A DNA stretch of 64,000 nt from Paenibacillus algicola (GCF_005577435.1 NZ_CP040396.1:1856501-1920500), one strand, 5' to 3'. Shown: positions 53,938 through 63,693, counted from the first letter of the stretch. The notes: a model not told the origin generated them from the letters alone. Numbers and translations: made by a program.

Positions 53938-54113
53938 ACAATTCACCTTCCTGTCTCAAAATACTTGAAATGCTTAAATACATATCCTTATTGTATCGAA
54001 TGTTGGAGTTAAATTCTAGTTTGATTAAGGCAGCACGTTCAGGAGCATACTAGGATTCAAACTTTTGCCGCTTTTGTAAGGGCGTATAACGATCAAGGAG
54101 AGTGTTTTATTCC

Positions 54114-54617
54114 ATGCATCCATTACAGAGCAGATCTGCTTCTATTCACACGAACCGCTTTACCTTTGCGCTTGAGCTAGGCTTTTACGCGGGACTCATT
54201 TGGGGAGGCATCCGCTGGTTCTTCTATGCCTTTAACTTTACGTCCGTCCTTCCGGGCTTTCTGCTGGAGCCCTTCTTTAAGCACAGCTTTCTCGAATCCA
54301 CGGCGGGTCAGCTGGCTGGGTGGCTCTCCTTTATCGTATTGTCAGTTGCAGCTTCCCTGCTGTATGTGCTCTTGTTTCTGAAGGCAAAGGGACCCTGGCC
54401 CGGCATTGCTTATGGGATTGTCTGGTGGGTCCTTCTGTTCATAGTTCTGAATCGGTTGCTGCAATGGAGTGCGCCGGTCAAGCTCTTGACCTGGGATACG
54501 AATATTTCAGAGATGTGCCTGTTTCTGCTGTGGGGGCTGTTTATCGGCTATACGACAGCGGTCGAGTACACGGATGAAAAGCTGCGAGACGGCAAAGGGG
54601 TACTGAGCCGGAGCTAA
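54114..54617 (+). CDS. yqhR: YqhR-family membrane protein
   Basis: 167 residues from the ATG at 54114 (AAGGAGAG 11 nt upstream). Four transmembrane segments, with FTFALELGFYAGLIWGGIRWFFY, FLKAKGPWPGIAYGIVWW and TWDTNISEMCLFLLWGLFIGY. The sequence and its place between yqhQ and aroQ match the YqhR family of spore formers. Function unknown. Confidence 0.88.
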   Translation: MHPLQSRSASIHTNRFTFALELGFYAGLIWGGIRWFFYAFNFTSVLPGFLLEPFFKHSFLESTAGQLAGWLSFIVLSVAASLLYVLLFLKAKGPWPGIAYGIVWWVLLFIVLNRLLQWSAPVKLLTWDTNISEMCLFLLWGLFIGYTTAVEYTDEKLRDGKGVLSRS

Positions 54618-54689
54618 AAAAACTTCTCAAGTTGACTTCCCCTATGGTAAAATAGCTTTTGGTTATTTGACGAAAAGGTGGGAAGCCTT

Positions 54690-55142
54690 ATGAAGTCCAT
54701 CTGGGTCATGAACGGACCCAATTTGAACCTGCTCGGCATACGGGAGCCCGGCGTCTACGGCAGCACGTCACTGCAGAGCATTGAAGAAGCTTTAGTGGAG
54801 GAAGGAGAACGTAACTCGGTTTCCGTAACGTTCTTTCAATCCAATCATGAGGGCGCGCTGATTGACCGTATTCATGAAGCAATGGGACAGGCTGACGGCA
54901 TCCTGCTGAATCCGGGAGCCTTTACCCATTACAGCTATGCCATCCGGGATGCGATCAGCTCGGTCAGCATTCCAACGGTTGAGGTTCATCTATCGAACGT
55001 CCACGCCCGGGAAGCCTTCCGCCATACGTCGGTCATCGCTCCGGTATGTGCCGGACAGATCTGCGGCTTTGGTGCAGGCAGCTACAAGCTTGGGTTTCAC
55101 GCCCTGCTGGATATTCTGAATGGGGGCATCAGCACGCGCTAA
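54690..55142 (+). CDS. aroQ: type II 3-dehydroquinate dehydratase
   Basis: 150 residues from the ATG at 54690, 8 nt after AAGG. Family motifs: [20 protein letters not shown] (catalytic Tyr), [30 protein letters not shown] (catalytic His) and [18 protein letters not shown]. Dehydrates 3-dehydroquinate to 3-dehydroshikimate in aromatic amino acid synthesis. Normal length; first metabolic gene of the aroQ-yqhT-efp run. Confidence 0.95.
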   Translation: MKSIWVMNGPNLNLLGIREPGVYGSTSLQSIEEALVEEGERNSVSVTFFQSNHEGALIDRIHEAMGQADGILLNPGAFTHYSYAIRDAISSVSIPTVEVHLSNVHAREAFRHTSVIAPVCAGQICGFGAGSYKLGFHALLDILNGGISTR

Positions 55143-55177
55143 CACGATGAACAGGATTCGGAAGGGATTGAAGCAAT

Positions 55178-56248
55178 ATGGCTAACCACAGAGCAGCTCG
55201 GCTCCGGGAGATCATGGACAGCAAGGGCTTGCAGGCCTTGTTAGTGTCCAGTGCGGTGAACCGCCGGTACTTGACCGGCTTTACCGGATCTGCCGGATAC
55301 GTGCTCATCACGAAAGAGCACTCCTATCTGCTGACCGATTTTCGTTATATGACCCAGGCGCCTCAGCAGGCACCAGGGTATGAAGTCATTGAACACGGTG
55401 CCAAGGTGATGGAAACGGTCAAGGAGCTTCTGGCTCAAGAAAGCGTGACCTCGCTCGGCTTCGAGCAGGATCACGTTACATACTCCGTGTACATGACCTA
55501 TGCGGAGCAGCTGAAGCCGGTTACGCTCACTCCGGTGAGCGGAATGGTTGAACAGCTTCGGATTATCAAGGACAGTGACGAGCTGAAGGTGATGCAGCAG
55601 GCTGCTGATTTGGCGGATGAGACGTTCCAGTACGTGCTGGGCATCGTTCAGAGCGGGAAGTCGGAGTCGGAAATTGATCTCTCGATGGAGATGTTTATGC
55701 GGGAGAGAGGGGCGACGTCGTCTTCCTTTGACACGATTGTGGCTTCAGGAGTCCGGTCTGCGCTGCCTCACGGCGTTGCGAGTGACAAGATCATTGGCTC
55801 CAATGAATTGATCACCTTTGATTTCGGGGCGCTGCTGAACGGCTACTGCTCGGACTTAACACGTACGATTGCCGTAGGCAAACCGGATCCGAAGCTGAAG
55901 GAAATTTATGATATTGTGCTACAAGCCCAGCTGCATACGCTCGAACACATCAAAGCGGGAATGACAGGGCGTGAAGCCGATGCGCTTGCCCGCGATATCA
56001 TTACGCGTTACGGATACGGGGAGTACTTTGGACACAGTACGGGACATGGTCTCGGAATGGAGGTTCACGAGATGCCCCGCCTTTCCAAGCTGAGTGATGA
56101 TGTGCTGATGCCAGGCATGGTCGTGACTGTAGAGCCAGGGATTTATATTCCGGGCCTCGGCGGTGTTCGGATCGAGGATGATATTGTGATCCAGGAATCG
56201 GGTATTCATATTTTAACATCTTCGCCCAAAGATTTTACCGTGCTTTAA
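55178..56248 (+). CDS. yqhT: Xaa-Pro aminopeptidase-like M24 metallopeptidase (YqhT)
   Basis: 356 residues. N-terminal creatinase-like domain, then the pita-bread M24 domain with five metal ligands visible: Asp in TFDFGALLNGYCSDLTRT (two), His in GHSTGHGLGMEVHE, and two Glu in VTVEPGIYIPG and GVRIEDDI. Probably removes N-terminal residues before proline in cytosolic peptides. It lies between aroQ and efp, the usual order. Confidence 0.94.
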   Translation: MANHRAARLREIMDSKGLQALLVSSAVNRRYLTGFTGSAGYVLITKEHSYLLTDFRYMTQAPQQAPGYEVIEHGAKVMETVKELLAQESVTSLGFEQDHVTYSVYMTYAEQLKPVTLTPVSGMVEQLRIIKDSDELKVMQQAADLADETFQYVLGIVQSGKSESEIDLSMEMFMRERGATSSSFDTIVASGVRSALPHGVASDKIIGSNELITFDFGALLNGYCSDLTRTIAVGKPDPKLKEIYDIVLQAQLHTLEHIKAGMTGREADALARDIITRYGYGEYFGHSTGHGLGMEVHEMPRLSKLSDDVLMPGMVVTVEPGIYIPGLGGVRIEDDIVIQESGIHILTSSPKDFTVL

Positions 56249-56321
56249 GCACAGTCCATCCGGGCAGCAGAATCAAGAAGAACCAGGTCGCTAACGACCT
56301 ATTTAACCAGGAGGGATTTTT

Positions 56322-56879
56322 GTGATTTCAGTTAACGATTTCAAAACAGGCCTGACCGTTGAGGTTGACGGCGATATTTTCACCGTTATTGAGTTTCAGC
56401 ACGTGAAACCGGGCAAGGGGGCAGCGTTCGTTCGCTCCAAGCTGAAGAACCTGCGCAATGGCAATACGGTCGAGAAAACATTCCGTGCAGGAGAGACGAT
56501 CGGCCGTGCCATGATCGAGAACCGCGGCGTGCAGTACCTGTATGCGAGCGGCCAAGAGCATGTGTTCATGGACAACGAAACGTACGATCAGTTCAGCCTG
56601 ACCAGCGAGCAGCTGGAATGGGAATTAAACTTCCTGAAAGAGAACATGAACGTGAACATCGTCAGCTACCAGGGCGAAATTCTCGGGATTAACCTGCCGA
56701 ACAGTGTGGACCTGAAGGTTGTTGAGACGGAGCCGGGCATCAAGGGGAACACGGCTACTGGAGCAACCAAGAATGCGAAGCTGGAAACCGGCCTGAACGT
56801 ACAGGTTCCTCTCTTCATTAACGAAGATGATGTCCTGCTCGTAGACACTCGTGAAGGCAAATATATTTCCCGCGCTTAA
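56322..56879 (+). CDS. efp: elongation factor P
   Basis: 185 residues from a GTG start with AGGAGGG upstream. Three beta-barrel domains; the ribosomal-E-site loop [10 protein letters not shown] carries Lys32, the usual modification site. EF-P relieves ribosome stalling at polyproline stretches. A strong terminator follows. Confidence 0.97.
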   Translation: MISVNDFKTGLTVEVDGDIFTVIEFQHVKPGKGAAFVRSKLKNLRNGNTVEKTFRAGETIGRAMIENRGVQYLYASGQEHVFMDNETYDQFSLTSEQLEWELNFLKENMNVNIVSYQGEILGINLPNSVDLKVVETEPGIKGNTATGATKNAKLETGLNVQVPLFINEDDVLLVDTREGKYISRA

Positions 56880-56893
56880 TCGTTGTGAGCACC

Positions 56894-56935
56894 GCCGCCC
56901 TTGTCTGCAGGTTATGCAGGAGGGCGGCTTTTTTT
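56894..56935 (+). terminator. intrinsic terminator after efp
   Basis: GCCGCCCTTGTCTGCA pairs with TGCAGGAGGGCGGC, followed by seven T. Confidence 0.88.
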
Positions 56936-57086
56936 GTAGCTGCAAGAAGATGGGCTGATTTCCCAGCCTGCCGAACTTTTGGTGACAGCTATGAAATTGC
57001 TTGACGGAACCAAGCACTTTCGTATTATACTGTTTTAAAGTGAGAAACCATGGATACATACTGATAAAGTAGGGAGTGAAGGCAGG

Positions 57087-58340
57087 TTGTCACTGTATGT
57101 TATGAAATTCGGGGGCAGCTCCGTCGGGGACACGGAGCGTATGCAGCGCGTCGCCCGAAGAATTGTTGAGAAGCAGGATGAAGGGCATCAAGTGGTTGTC
57201 GTCGTTTCTGCAATGGGCGATACGACAGACGATTTGATTGACCAATCCAAGTTATTAAATGAACATCCGCCTGCACGGGAAATGGATATGCTGATGACGA
57301 CAGGAGAGCAGATCTCGATGTCTCTTCTTGCCATGAGCATTCATAGACTCGGGCGTGAAGCGGTCTCATATACGGGCTGGCAGGCTGGCTTCCGCACGGA
57401 AGCTGTACACGGCAAGGCCCGCATTACAGATATTACCCCTATTCGCGTTCAGAAGGCACTGGAGCAGGGCAAGATCGTTATTGTCGCCGGCTTCCAGGGC
57501 ATGACTGAGGAAGGCGAAATTACGACACTCGGCCGGGGCGGCTCCGATACGACCGCCGTTGCACTGGCTGCTGCTGTCCATGCTGACGTTTGTGAAATTT
57601 ATACAGATGTTGACGGCATCTACTCCACCGATCCGCGTGTCGTGAAATGCGCGCGCAAGCTGCAGGAAATCTCATACGATGAAATGCTGGAGCTTGCAAA
57701 TCTGGGAGCGGCAGTGCTTCATCCGCGGGCTGTTGAATATGCGAAGCATAATGATGTCAAGCTTGTTGTAAGATCCAGCTTTAATTATAACGAAGGTACG
57801 GTTGTGAAGGAGGAAGCCAGCATGGAGCAAGGCGCAGTAGTCAGCGGAATCGCTTTTGATAAGAATGTGGCCAGAATCAGTATTTTGGGAGTGTCTGATT
57901 ATCCCGGCGTGCTTGCCAAGGTGTTCGGTGCCCTGGCACAGGAAGGCATTGACGTCGATATTATCGTACAGAGCGGTGTGCAGAACGGAGAAGCTGACTT
58001 CTCCTTTACCATTTCCCGCGATGAGTCGGAGCGCGCACTTGCGGTCATTGAAGGCATCCGCAGCGAGCTTCCGTTCCGCGAAGTGACCTCTGAGGTGAAT
58101 CTCGTGAAGGTGTCGATCGTCGGCGCCGGCATGGTCAGCCATCCGGGTGTTGCTGCTCAAATGTTCGATGTGATCTCCAAGCAGGATGTCAGCATCAAGA
58201 TGGTCAGCACCTCGGAGATTAAAGTATCCTGCGTCATTGAGAGCAGTAATCTGGAAGGTGTCGTTCGGGCATTGCATACTGCTTACGGTCTGGATACCAC
58301 AGAGCAGGCTTCTGTAGGCGGGCCACAGGTTCGCCGGTAA
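57087..58340 (+). CDS. lysC: aspartate kinase with alpha and beta products from one gene
   Basis: 417 residues from a TTG start (AAGGCAGG upstream). Kinase domain opening YVMKFGGSSVGD and TTLGRGGSDTTAVALAAAVHAD, then two ACT domains (ISILGVSDYPGVLAKVF and VSIVGAGMVSHPGVAAQMF). Phosphorylates aspartate, the first step toward lysine, threonine and methionine. AAGGAGG (57807-57813) 8 nt before the in-frame ATG at 57822 should start the ~172-residue regulatory beta subunit, as known for B. subtilis aspartokinase II. It is inserted between efp and yqhV, unlike B. subtilis. Confidence 0.93.
   Translation: MSLYVMKFGGSSVGDTERMQRVARRIVEKQDEGHQVVVVVSAMGDTTDDLIDQSKLLNEHPPAREMDMLMTTGEQISMSLLAMSIHRLGREAVSYTGWQAGFRTEAVHGKARITDITPIRVQKALEQGKIVIVAGFQGMTEEGEITTLGRGGSDTTAVALAAAVHADVCEIYTDVDGIYSTDPRVVKCARKLQEISYDEMLELANLGAAVLHPRAVEYAKHNDVKLVVRSSFNYNEGTVVKEEASMEQGAVVSGIAFDKNVARISILGVSDYPGVLAKVFGALAQEGIDVDIIVQSGVQNGEADFSFTISRDESERALAVIEGIRSELPFREVTSEVNLVKVSIVGAGMVSHPGVAAQMFDVISKQDVSIKMVSTSEIKVSCVIESSNLEGVVRALHTAYGLDTTEQASVGGPQVRR
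57807..57824 (+). promoter_or_regulatory. internal ribosome-binding site and ATG for the aspartokinase beta subunit
   Basis: A consensus AAGGAGG, 8 nt spacer and ATG at codon 246 lie inside lysC, in frame with it. The position matches the internal beta-subunit start of B. subtilis LysC. Confidence 0.75.
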
Positions 58341-58378
58341 TTGATTCAAAGAAAGTGCAGCTAATTCGATCCATATGA

Positions 58379-58427
58379 AGCACGGATGTGCGCGGAATAT
58401 ATTCCCCGCACATCCGTGCTTTTTTTG
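58379..58427 (+). terminator. intrinsic terminator after lysC
   Basis: AGCACGGATGTGCG/CGCACATCCGTGCT, perfect 14 bp stem, followed by TTTTTTT. Confidence 0.9.
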
Positions 58428-58540
58428 TGCTGTCTTCATGTTGTATTCTACCAGCTTCGTATAGCCTCCTCCAAAAAAGTAGAGATAAATGAAAGCTATG
58501 ATGCATATGGTAAGTTATCAAATTATGGAGGAGGTTGAAC

Positions 58541-58807
58541 ATGCTGGACAAGTTTGTGGTGAGTATGGCTTCCCTCCGGCTGTTTTCCGGCAGTGTTGAA
58601 ATTCTGGCAGCGATCTGGATGCTTCGCCTGAATCAGGTAGATAAGGCGCTGGCTGTGAATTCTGCGCTGGCCTTTGTCGGTCCCCTGGTGCTGATCCTGA
58701 CGACGACGATCGGACTGTTTGGCATGGCGGACAAGCTGTCCTGGGGCAAAATCGGCTGGATCATGTGCGGAGCAGCATTTCTGTTATATGGGATTTTAAA
58801 AAAATGA
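58541..58807 (+). CDS. yqhV: YqhV-family membrane protein
   Basis: 88 residues from the ATG at 58541 (GGAGG 6 nt upstream). Three hydrophobic segments; MASLRLFSGSVEILAAIWML at the start and the central VNSALAFVGPLVLILTTTIGL are typical. It lies immediately before spoIIIAA, as in B. subtilis, and may be part of sporulation-related transcription. Function unknown. Confidence 0.85.
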   Translation: MLDKFVVSMASLRLFSGSVEILAAIWMLRLNQVDKALAVNSALAFVGPLVLILTTTIGLFGMADKLSWGKIGWIMCGAAFLLYGILKK

Positions 58808-58892
58808 TAGATTCGGTGCATAATCGGGGCGTACAGGCATACACATGAAATAGGACATGACTTAGCAACGAATTACACTGGAGGAAATGCTT

Positions 58893-59879
58893 ATGAATAC
58901 AAGCTGGCTGGATCTGTTTCCGGATCATATTCAGGCTCTGCTGCGTTGCATGCCTCAAGACGTCATGAAGCCGCTGGAAGAAATCCGGCTGCGGGAAGGC
59001 CGCCCGCTGGAGCTGAACTATGAAGGAGTGTTTCAGTTTCTAACACCCGCTGGAACCTTTACACGCAAGCCGGAGGAGGCGTACAAGCCAACCCGGGAGG
59101 ATATGCTGAGGCTGCTGGATATGATGAGCAATCATTCTTTATACACGCTGGAGGAGGAGCTTCGCAAGGGCTTCATCACCATACCTGGCGGACACCGTGT
59201 CGGCCTGGCTGGACGAACTGTGCTTAGTGATGGGAAGGTGAGGCATATCCGGGATATTAGCAGCTTCAATCTTCGGCTCGCCAAAGAAATGAGAGGCGCT
59301 GCCGAGCCGCTGCTGCCCTATTTGCTGGATCGGGATCGAAACCGGATCAGGCATACGCTAATGGTATCGTCTCCGCAGAAGGGTAAGACAACGATCCTGC
59401 GCGATCTGGCCCGGCTAATCAGCAGCGGCTATTCACCTTCAGCTTTCACAGCCTGTCAGGGAAAAAAAGTTGGCGTAGTGGATGAACGCTCTGAAATAGC
59501 CGGATGTATTCAGGGGGTGCCCTCCTTCGATCTGGGCCCCAGAACTGACGTGCTGGACGGGTGCCCGAAGGCGGAAGGCATGATGATGATGATTCGCTCC
59601 ATGTCGCCGGAGGTGCTGATGGTGGACGAGATCGGAAGGCCGGAGGATGCAGAGGCGGTCTCGGAAGCACTCCATGCCGGAATCAGCGTGGTCGCTACGG
59701 CCCACGGCTCCTCCCTGGAGGATGCAGCGGGCAGACAGGCGCTTGCTTCTCTCATGAAGGCCCGGGTGTTTGAGCGTTATGCCGTGCTGGACAGGTCACA
59801 AGGGGGTTTCTTTTTTCGCCTGTATGATGCCAGCGTCAACGAGATCAAGTCATCGTGGCCGCACGGGGTGGTGACCTGA
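58893..59879 (+). CDS. spoIIIAA: stage III sporulation protein AA (ATPase)
   Basis: 328 residues from the ATG at 58893 (GGAGG with 8 nt; the ATG at 58887 is too close). Walker A SSPQKGKTTILRDLAR, Walker B-like VLMVDEIG, and RSEIAGC in between mark a secretion-type AAA/RecA ATPase related to VirB11/PilB. Powers the SpoIIIA-SpoIIQ channel between mother cell and forespore. First gene of the eight-gene spoIIIA operon. Confidence 0.96.
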   Translation: MNTSWLDLFPDHIQALLRCMPQDVMKPLEEIRLREGRPLELNYEGVFQFLTPAGTFTRKPEEAYKPTREDMLRLLDMMSNHSLYTLEEELRKGFITIPGGHRVGLAGRTVLSDGKVRHIRDISSFNLRLAKEMRGAAEPLLPYLLDRDRNRIRHTLMVSSPQKGKTTILRDLARLISSGYSPSAFTACQGKKVGVVDERSEIAGCIQGVPSFDLGPRTDVLDGCPKAEGMMMMIRSMSPEVLMVDEIGRPEDAEAVSEALHAGISVVATAHGSSLEDAAGRQALASLMKARVFERYAVLDRSQGGFFFRLYDASVNEIKSSWPHGVVT

Positions 59880-60398
59880 GTGCTTAAATGGTTTGGCGCT
59901 GCTCTGGTTATCCTCTCCGGCGGGCTGGCCGGCTTGTATCAAGCCAGGCAATTCGCCGCCCGCCCCCGGCAGATCCGCGAGCTGATTCTGGCACTCCAGA
60001 GGCTGGAGACAGAAATCAGCTATGGCTTTACCCCGCTGCCCCGGGCTCTGGAGCGAATCGGAGCCTCGATGAAGATGCCGCTCTCCGGTTTATTTCTGGA
60101 GGCGGCTCGGGGAATGGGACCGCAGGCGGGTCTGTCCGTTCAGGAAAGCATGGAGTCCTCGCTCCGGCTGTACTGGAGGCAGACCAGCATGAAGCCGGCT
60201 GAACGGGAAGTGATCCGGCAGCTGAGCATTGTGCTTGGCACCAGCGACCGGCAGGACCAGATGAAGCATATTGCACTTGCCGCCAGCCAGCTGAAGCATG
60301 AAGAGGCGGCGGCCCGAGAGGATCAGGCCAGATATGAAAAAATGAGCAAAAGCCTGGGCTTTCTCATCAGTGCATTGATCGTCATTTTGATCTTTTAG
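59880..60398 (+). CDS. spoIIIAB: stage III sporulation protein AB
   Basis: 172 residues; the GTG start directly follows the spoIIIAA stop (TGA-GTG). N-terminal hydrophobic segment, a helical core with QIRELILALQRLETEISYGFTPLP typical of SpoIIIAB (related to type II secretion GspF), and a C-terminal transmembrane helix (GFLISALIVILIF). Structural part of the sporulation channel in the mother-cell membrane. Confidence 0.95.
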   Translation: MLKWFGAALVILSGGLAGLYQARQFAARPRQIRELILALQRLETEISYGFTPLPRALERIGASMKMPLSGLFLEAARGMGPQAGLSVQESMESSLRLYWRQTSMKPAEREVIRQLSIVLGTSDRQDQMKHIALAASQLKHEEAAAREDQARYEKMSKSLGFLISALIVILIF

Positions 60399-60412
60399 CG
60401 AGGTGCCAGGAA

Positions 60413-60616
60413 ATGAACATAGAAGTGAACGCCATTTTCCAGATTGCCGGGATTGGCATTATTATTGCCATGATTCATACCGTCCTGAAGCAGATGGGAA
60501 AAGAGGATATGGCACACTGGGTAACATTGATTGGATTCGTCGTTGTTTTGTTTATGGTGGTTCGGCTGCTGGATGATCTGCTTCAGGAAATCCGAACGAT
60601 ATTTTTGTTTCAGTAA
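60413..60616 (+). CDS. spoIIIAC: stage III sporulation protein AC
   Basis: 67 residues, two transmembrane helices, with IFQIAGIGIIIAMIHTVLKQMGKED, the usual SpoIIIAC opening. AGGTGCC upstream of the ATG. Forms a membrane subcomplex with AD and AE. Confidence 0.95.
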   Translation: MNIEVNAIFQIAGIGIIIAMIHTVLKQMGKEDMAHWVTLIGFVVVLFMVVRLLDDLLQEIRTIFLFQ

Positions 60617-60629
60617 GGCTTAGACCGCC

Positions 60630-61019
60630 ATGGATATGATACAAATTGTCGGTATCGGACTGATCTCCACCATACTGATCCTGATCATCAAAGAACAGAA
60701 GCCGCTATTTGCTTTTCTGCTTACAGTAACCACAAGCGTTGTTATCTTTTTGTTTCTGGCGGGCAAGATCGGGACGGTCATCACCATGCTGGAGGATCTC
60801 GCAGAGAGATCCGGCGTGCAGATCATCTACCTGAAGACAGTCCTGAAAATTATCGGTATTGCCTACATTGCTGAAATGGGAGCTCAGGTCGTCCGGGATG
60901 CCGGTCAGGAATCCATCGCCTCCAAGATTGAAATGGCCGGAAAGGTGCTGATTCTGGTTCTGGCGGTGCCAATCATCGGCATCATTATTGAAACGGTACT
61001 GAAGCTGCTGCCGGCTTGA
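60630..61019 (+). CDS. spoIIIAD: stage III sporulation protein AD
   Basis: 129 residues with four or so transmembrane segments. Shares its N-terminus type (MDMIQIVGIGLISTILILIIKEQ) with SpoIIIAC. The family segment VLKIIGIAYIAEMGAQVVRDAG is clear. 13 bp after spoIIIAC. Confidence 0.95.
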   Translation: MDMIQIVGIGLISTILILIIKEQKPLFAFLLTVTTSVVIFLFLAGKIGTVITMLEDLAERSGVQIIYLKTVLKIIGIAYIAEMGAQVVRDAGQESIASKIEMAGKVLILVLAVPIIGIIIETVLKLLPA

Positions 61020-61029
61020 GAAAGAGGGG

Positions 61030-62247
61030 ATGAACTTGAAGTCATATCCGGCGAGGCCAGGCTTTCCGGCACGGCTCGTGATCCTGCTGATTCCTCTGCT
61101 TCTCCTGACTTTTCTGCCGGGTGTTTCTTTCGCTGAAGCGTCTTCGACATCACCAGCCGACCAGTGGGTGCAGGAGCAGGCGGAGGAGCTGCCGGTAGAG
61201 CCGGTGGAGCAATATTGGGACCAGCTTATGCAGGAGTATGGCGGTTTTTTTCCGGATGGCCAGTCCCCTTCCCTGATGGATCTGCTGCTGCCCGGAGGCG
61301 AAGGGCTGGAGCTGTCGACGATGCTGTCAACCCTCATGGGATATATCTGGCACGAGGTGCTGTACAATGGCAGGCTGCTCGCCGCGATTATGATGATCAG
61401 CATTCTGAGTATGATTTTGGAAAATCTGCACACGGCCTTTGAAAAAAGCACAGTGAGCCGGGTAGCCTATACCATCTGCTATATGGTCGTTCTCGTCATC
61501 GCCGTGAACAGCTTCCGGGTGGCCATCGGATATGCCAAGGATGCGATTGATCAGATGATCGATTTCATGCTGGCCATGCTGCCGCTGCTATTTGCGCTCC
61601 TGGCCTCTATGGGCAATGTCGTGACCGTGTCGATCTCGCATCCCCTGATCATCTTTATGGTTCATACCGTGGGCACCTTGATCAGTACAGTCGTGTTTCC
61701 GCTGTTGTTCTTCGCTGCCATGCTGTATCTGGTGAGCTCTCTATCAGAAAAGTACAAGCTGACACAGCTCGGCAATCTCCTTCGCGGGATTGGGATGGGA
61801 ATTCTGGGCGTCCTGCTCACCGTCTTTCTCGGTGTCATTTCTGTACAAGGGGTGACCGGATCGATTTCGGACGGTGTCGCTATTCGAACCGCCAAATACG
61901 TGACAGGCAACTTCGTTCCCGTCGTAGGCAAAATGTTTGCAGATGCGACAGATACCGTTATTTCAGCTTCCCTGCTTGTGAAGAATTCCATTGGTCTCGC
62001 CGGTGTCATCATCATTTTGTTTCTATGTGCGTTTCCCGGCATCAAGATCCTGGCGCTGGCACTCATTTATAACCTGGCCTCGGCCATCATGCAGCCACTG
62101 GGTGATACGCCGATCGTGAAATGCCTGCAGGCTATTGGCAAAACCATGCTATATGTGTTTGCAGCGCTGGCCGCAGTCAGTCTGATGTTCTTTCTGGCCA
62201 TTACGATTCTCTTATCAGCAGCCAACATTACGGTCATGATGCGATAG
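61030..62247 (+). CDS. spoIIIAE: stage III sporulation protein AE
   Basis: 405 residues (a TTG at 61036, 6 nt after GAGGGG, is an alternative start). Signal-peptide-like N-terminus (LVILLIPLLLLTFLPGVSFAEA), a short extracytoplasmic region, then at least six transmembrane helices with VAINSFRVAIGYAKDAID-like and GVISVQGVTGSISDGVAIRTAKY motifs. Polytopic core of the SpoIIIA channel. Confidence 0.94.
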   Translation: MNLKSYPARPGFPARLVILLIPLLLLTFLPGVSFAEASSTSPADQWVQEQAEELPVEPVEQYWDQLMQEYGGFFPDGQSPSLMDLLLPGGEGLELSTMLSTLMGYIWHEVLYNGRLLAAIMMISILSMILENLHTAFEKSTVSRVAYTICYMVVLVIAVNSFRVAIGYAKDAIDQMIDFMLAMLPLLFALLASMGNVVTVSISHPLIIFMVHTVGTLISTVVFPLLFFAAMLYLVSSLSEKYKLTQLGNLLRGIGMGILGVLLTVFLGVISVQGVTGSISDGVAIRTAKYVTGNFVPVVGKMFADATDTVISASLLVKNSIGLAGVIIILFLCAFPGIKILALALIYNLASAIMQPLGDTPIVKCLQAIGKTMLYVFAALAAVSLMFFLAITILLSAANITVMMR

Positions 62248-62274
62248 CGGTGTGAAATGGAAGGGAGGGATGTC

Positions 62275-63048
62275 ATGGATTGGCTGAGTGAATGGCTGAG
62301 AAACGTCATCCTGATTGTGATCTTTGCAGCGCTGGTAGAGCTGCTGCTGCCTGGAAATTCCATGCAGCGCTATGCGCGTCTTGTGCTGAGCCTTATGGTT
62401 CTGCTGGCGCTGCTGCAGCCGATCCTCCAGCTCTTTCATGAGGCACCCGAGGTAAGGCTGGCAGAGCAGCTGGAGTCGATTGAGCAGGGCTCAAAGCAGG
62501 CGCAGACAGGTCTCGCACAGATCCTGGCACAGGCAGAGGACATCAAAGAGACGCGAGAGCGGCAAAGCCTCCAATGGGCCGCCGAGCAGGCAGCCCTGGA
62601 GATGAAGAAGGAGATTGCAGCGGAGACAGGAGAAGAGCCGGAGGCGGTCGAGGTGTCGCTGCTGCTGCAAGAAGCCGGTAGGGGATCTGAGCCTGAGCCT
62701 GTGATTTCATCGGTAGTCGTCAGGCTGAGGCCGCCCGGGGAGAACATGAACAACGTACAGACTCCTTCCGGGAGCGGTCGTAAAGATATAGAGCCGGTTA
62801 GCATTGACCCGGTTGTTATTGAAGTGGAGCAGCGCCCAGATGACTCCGAGCAAGAGGTCTCTGCCCAGCCCTATGGCGCTGAACAGGAAGCGTGGCTGAA
62901 GGCGCAGGAAGCTGCGGTGAAGAAGCTGCTTCGCGCTTCATGGAGCATTCAAGAGAAGAACATCACGGTTACGGCAGAAAATAAGCTGAAGGAGGGGGCC
63001 CGTATTGGGAAAGTGGAGCAAGAAGCTGGAGCAGTGGCTGGGCGGTGA
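62275..63048 (+). CDS. spoIIIAF: stage III sporulation protein AF
   Basis: 257 residues from the ATG at 62275, 5 nt after GGGAGGG; an ATG at 62257 precedes that site. Two N-terminal transmembrane helices (WLRNVILIVIFAALVELLLPG and LVLSLMVLLALLQPIL), then a long acidic soluble part that forms the ring-building motif in this family. It overlaps spoIIIAG by 44 bp. Confidence 0.93.
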   Translation: MDWLSEWLRNVILIVIFAALVELLLPGNSMQRYARLVLSLMVLLALLQPILQLFHEAPEVRLAEQLESIEQGSKQAQTGLAQILAQAEDIKETRERQSLQWAAEQAALEMKKEIAAETGEEPEAVEVSLLLQEAGRGSEPEPVISSVVVRLRPPGENMNNVQTPSGSGRKDIEPVSIDPVVIEVEQRPDDSEQEVSAQPYGAEQEAWLKAQEAAVKKLLRASWSIQEKNITVTAENKLKEGARIGKVEQEAGAVAGR

Positions 63049-63643
63049 GAACGGCGGGGCGAAAAAAATGCAAACCCTGCGCTGGCTTATTATTCTCGGG
63101 CTGCTGGGAGTGGCCATGATGCTGTTCAATTCCTTTGTGAACGTCAAGAAGCTGGATCACGAAAATATCGGGCGGGAGCCGCCAGATAACCCCGCGTCTA
63201 CGCTGGCGGCACCTGCACCGGACCCAGGCGGCAGTCCATTTGGGAATATTGAGCAGGAGTTTGAAACAAGGACCCGGGTCATGCTGGAGCAGATCGTCGG
63301 TGTCGGCGCCGTGGATGTGATGATTACGGTGGAATCCACAGAAGAGATTATTGTACAGCGCAACGTTAAGGATTCCCAGGAGCTGACTGAGGAGAACGAT
63401 GCCGGAGGCGGCAAGCGGCATGTAACGAGCTATACCCGGGACGGTGAGATTGTAACGTATGAGTCATCGGGTGAACAGACCCCTATTGTGACCAAGCGGA
63501 TCAAGCCGCAGGTGCGCGGAGTGCTGATCGTGGCCAAGGGGGCTGAGAATGAGGTTGTCAAAAGCTTGATTGTTGATGCTGTTCAAAGAGGACTCAGTGT
63601 ACCAAGCTATAAGATTTCAGTCGTGCCGCGCAAGCAGGAGTAA
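63005..63643 (+). CDS. spoIIIAG: stage III sporulation protein AG
   Basis: 212 residues from a TTG at 63005 with AAGGAGGGGG 6 nt upstream. One transmembrane helix (about 25-41), then the ring-forming domain (EFETRTRVMLEQIVGVGAVDV, then QVRGVLIVAKGAENEVVKS). Forms the large multimeric ring of the channel in the intermembrane space. Translation starts inside spoIIIAF, so the two are coupled. Confidence 0.95.
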   Translation: MGKWSKKLEQWLGGENGGAKKMQTLRWLIILGLLGVAMMLFNSFVNVKKLDHENIGREPPDNPASTLAAPAPDPGGSPFGNIEQEFETRTRVMLEQIVGVGAVDVMITVESTEEIIVQRNVKDSQELTEENDAGGGKRHVTSYTRDGEIVTYESSGEQTPIVTKRIKPQVRGVLIVAKGAENEVVKSLIVDAVQRGLSVPSYKISVVPRKQE

Positions 63644-63693
63644 GTGAAACCAGAGTGATTCCAAGTGTTATTTTAAAGGAGGAAGTGTTCAAA

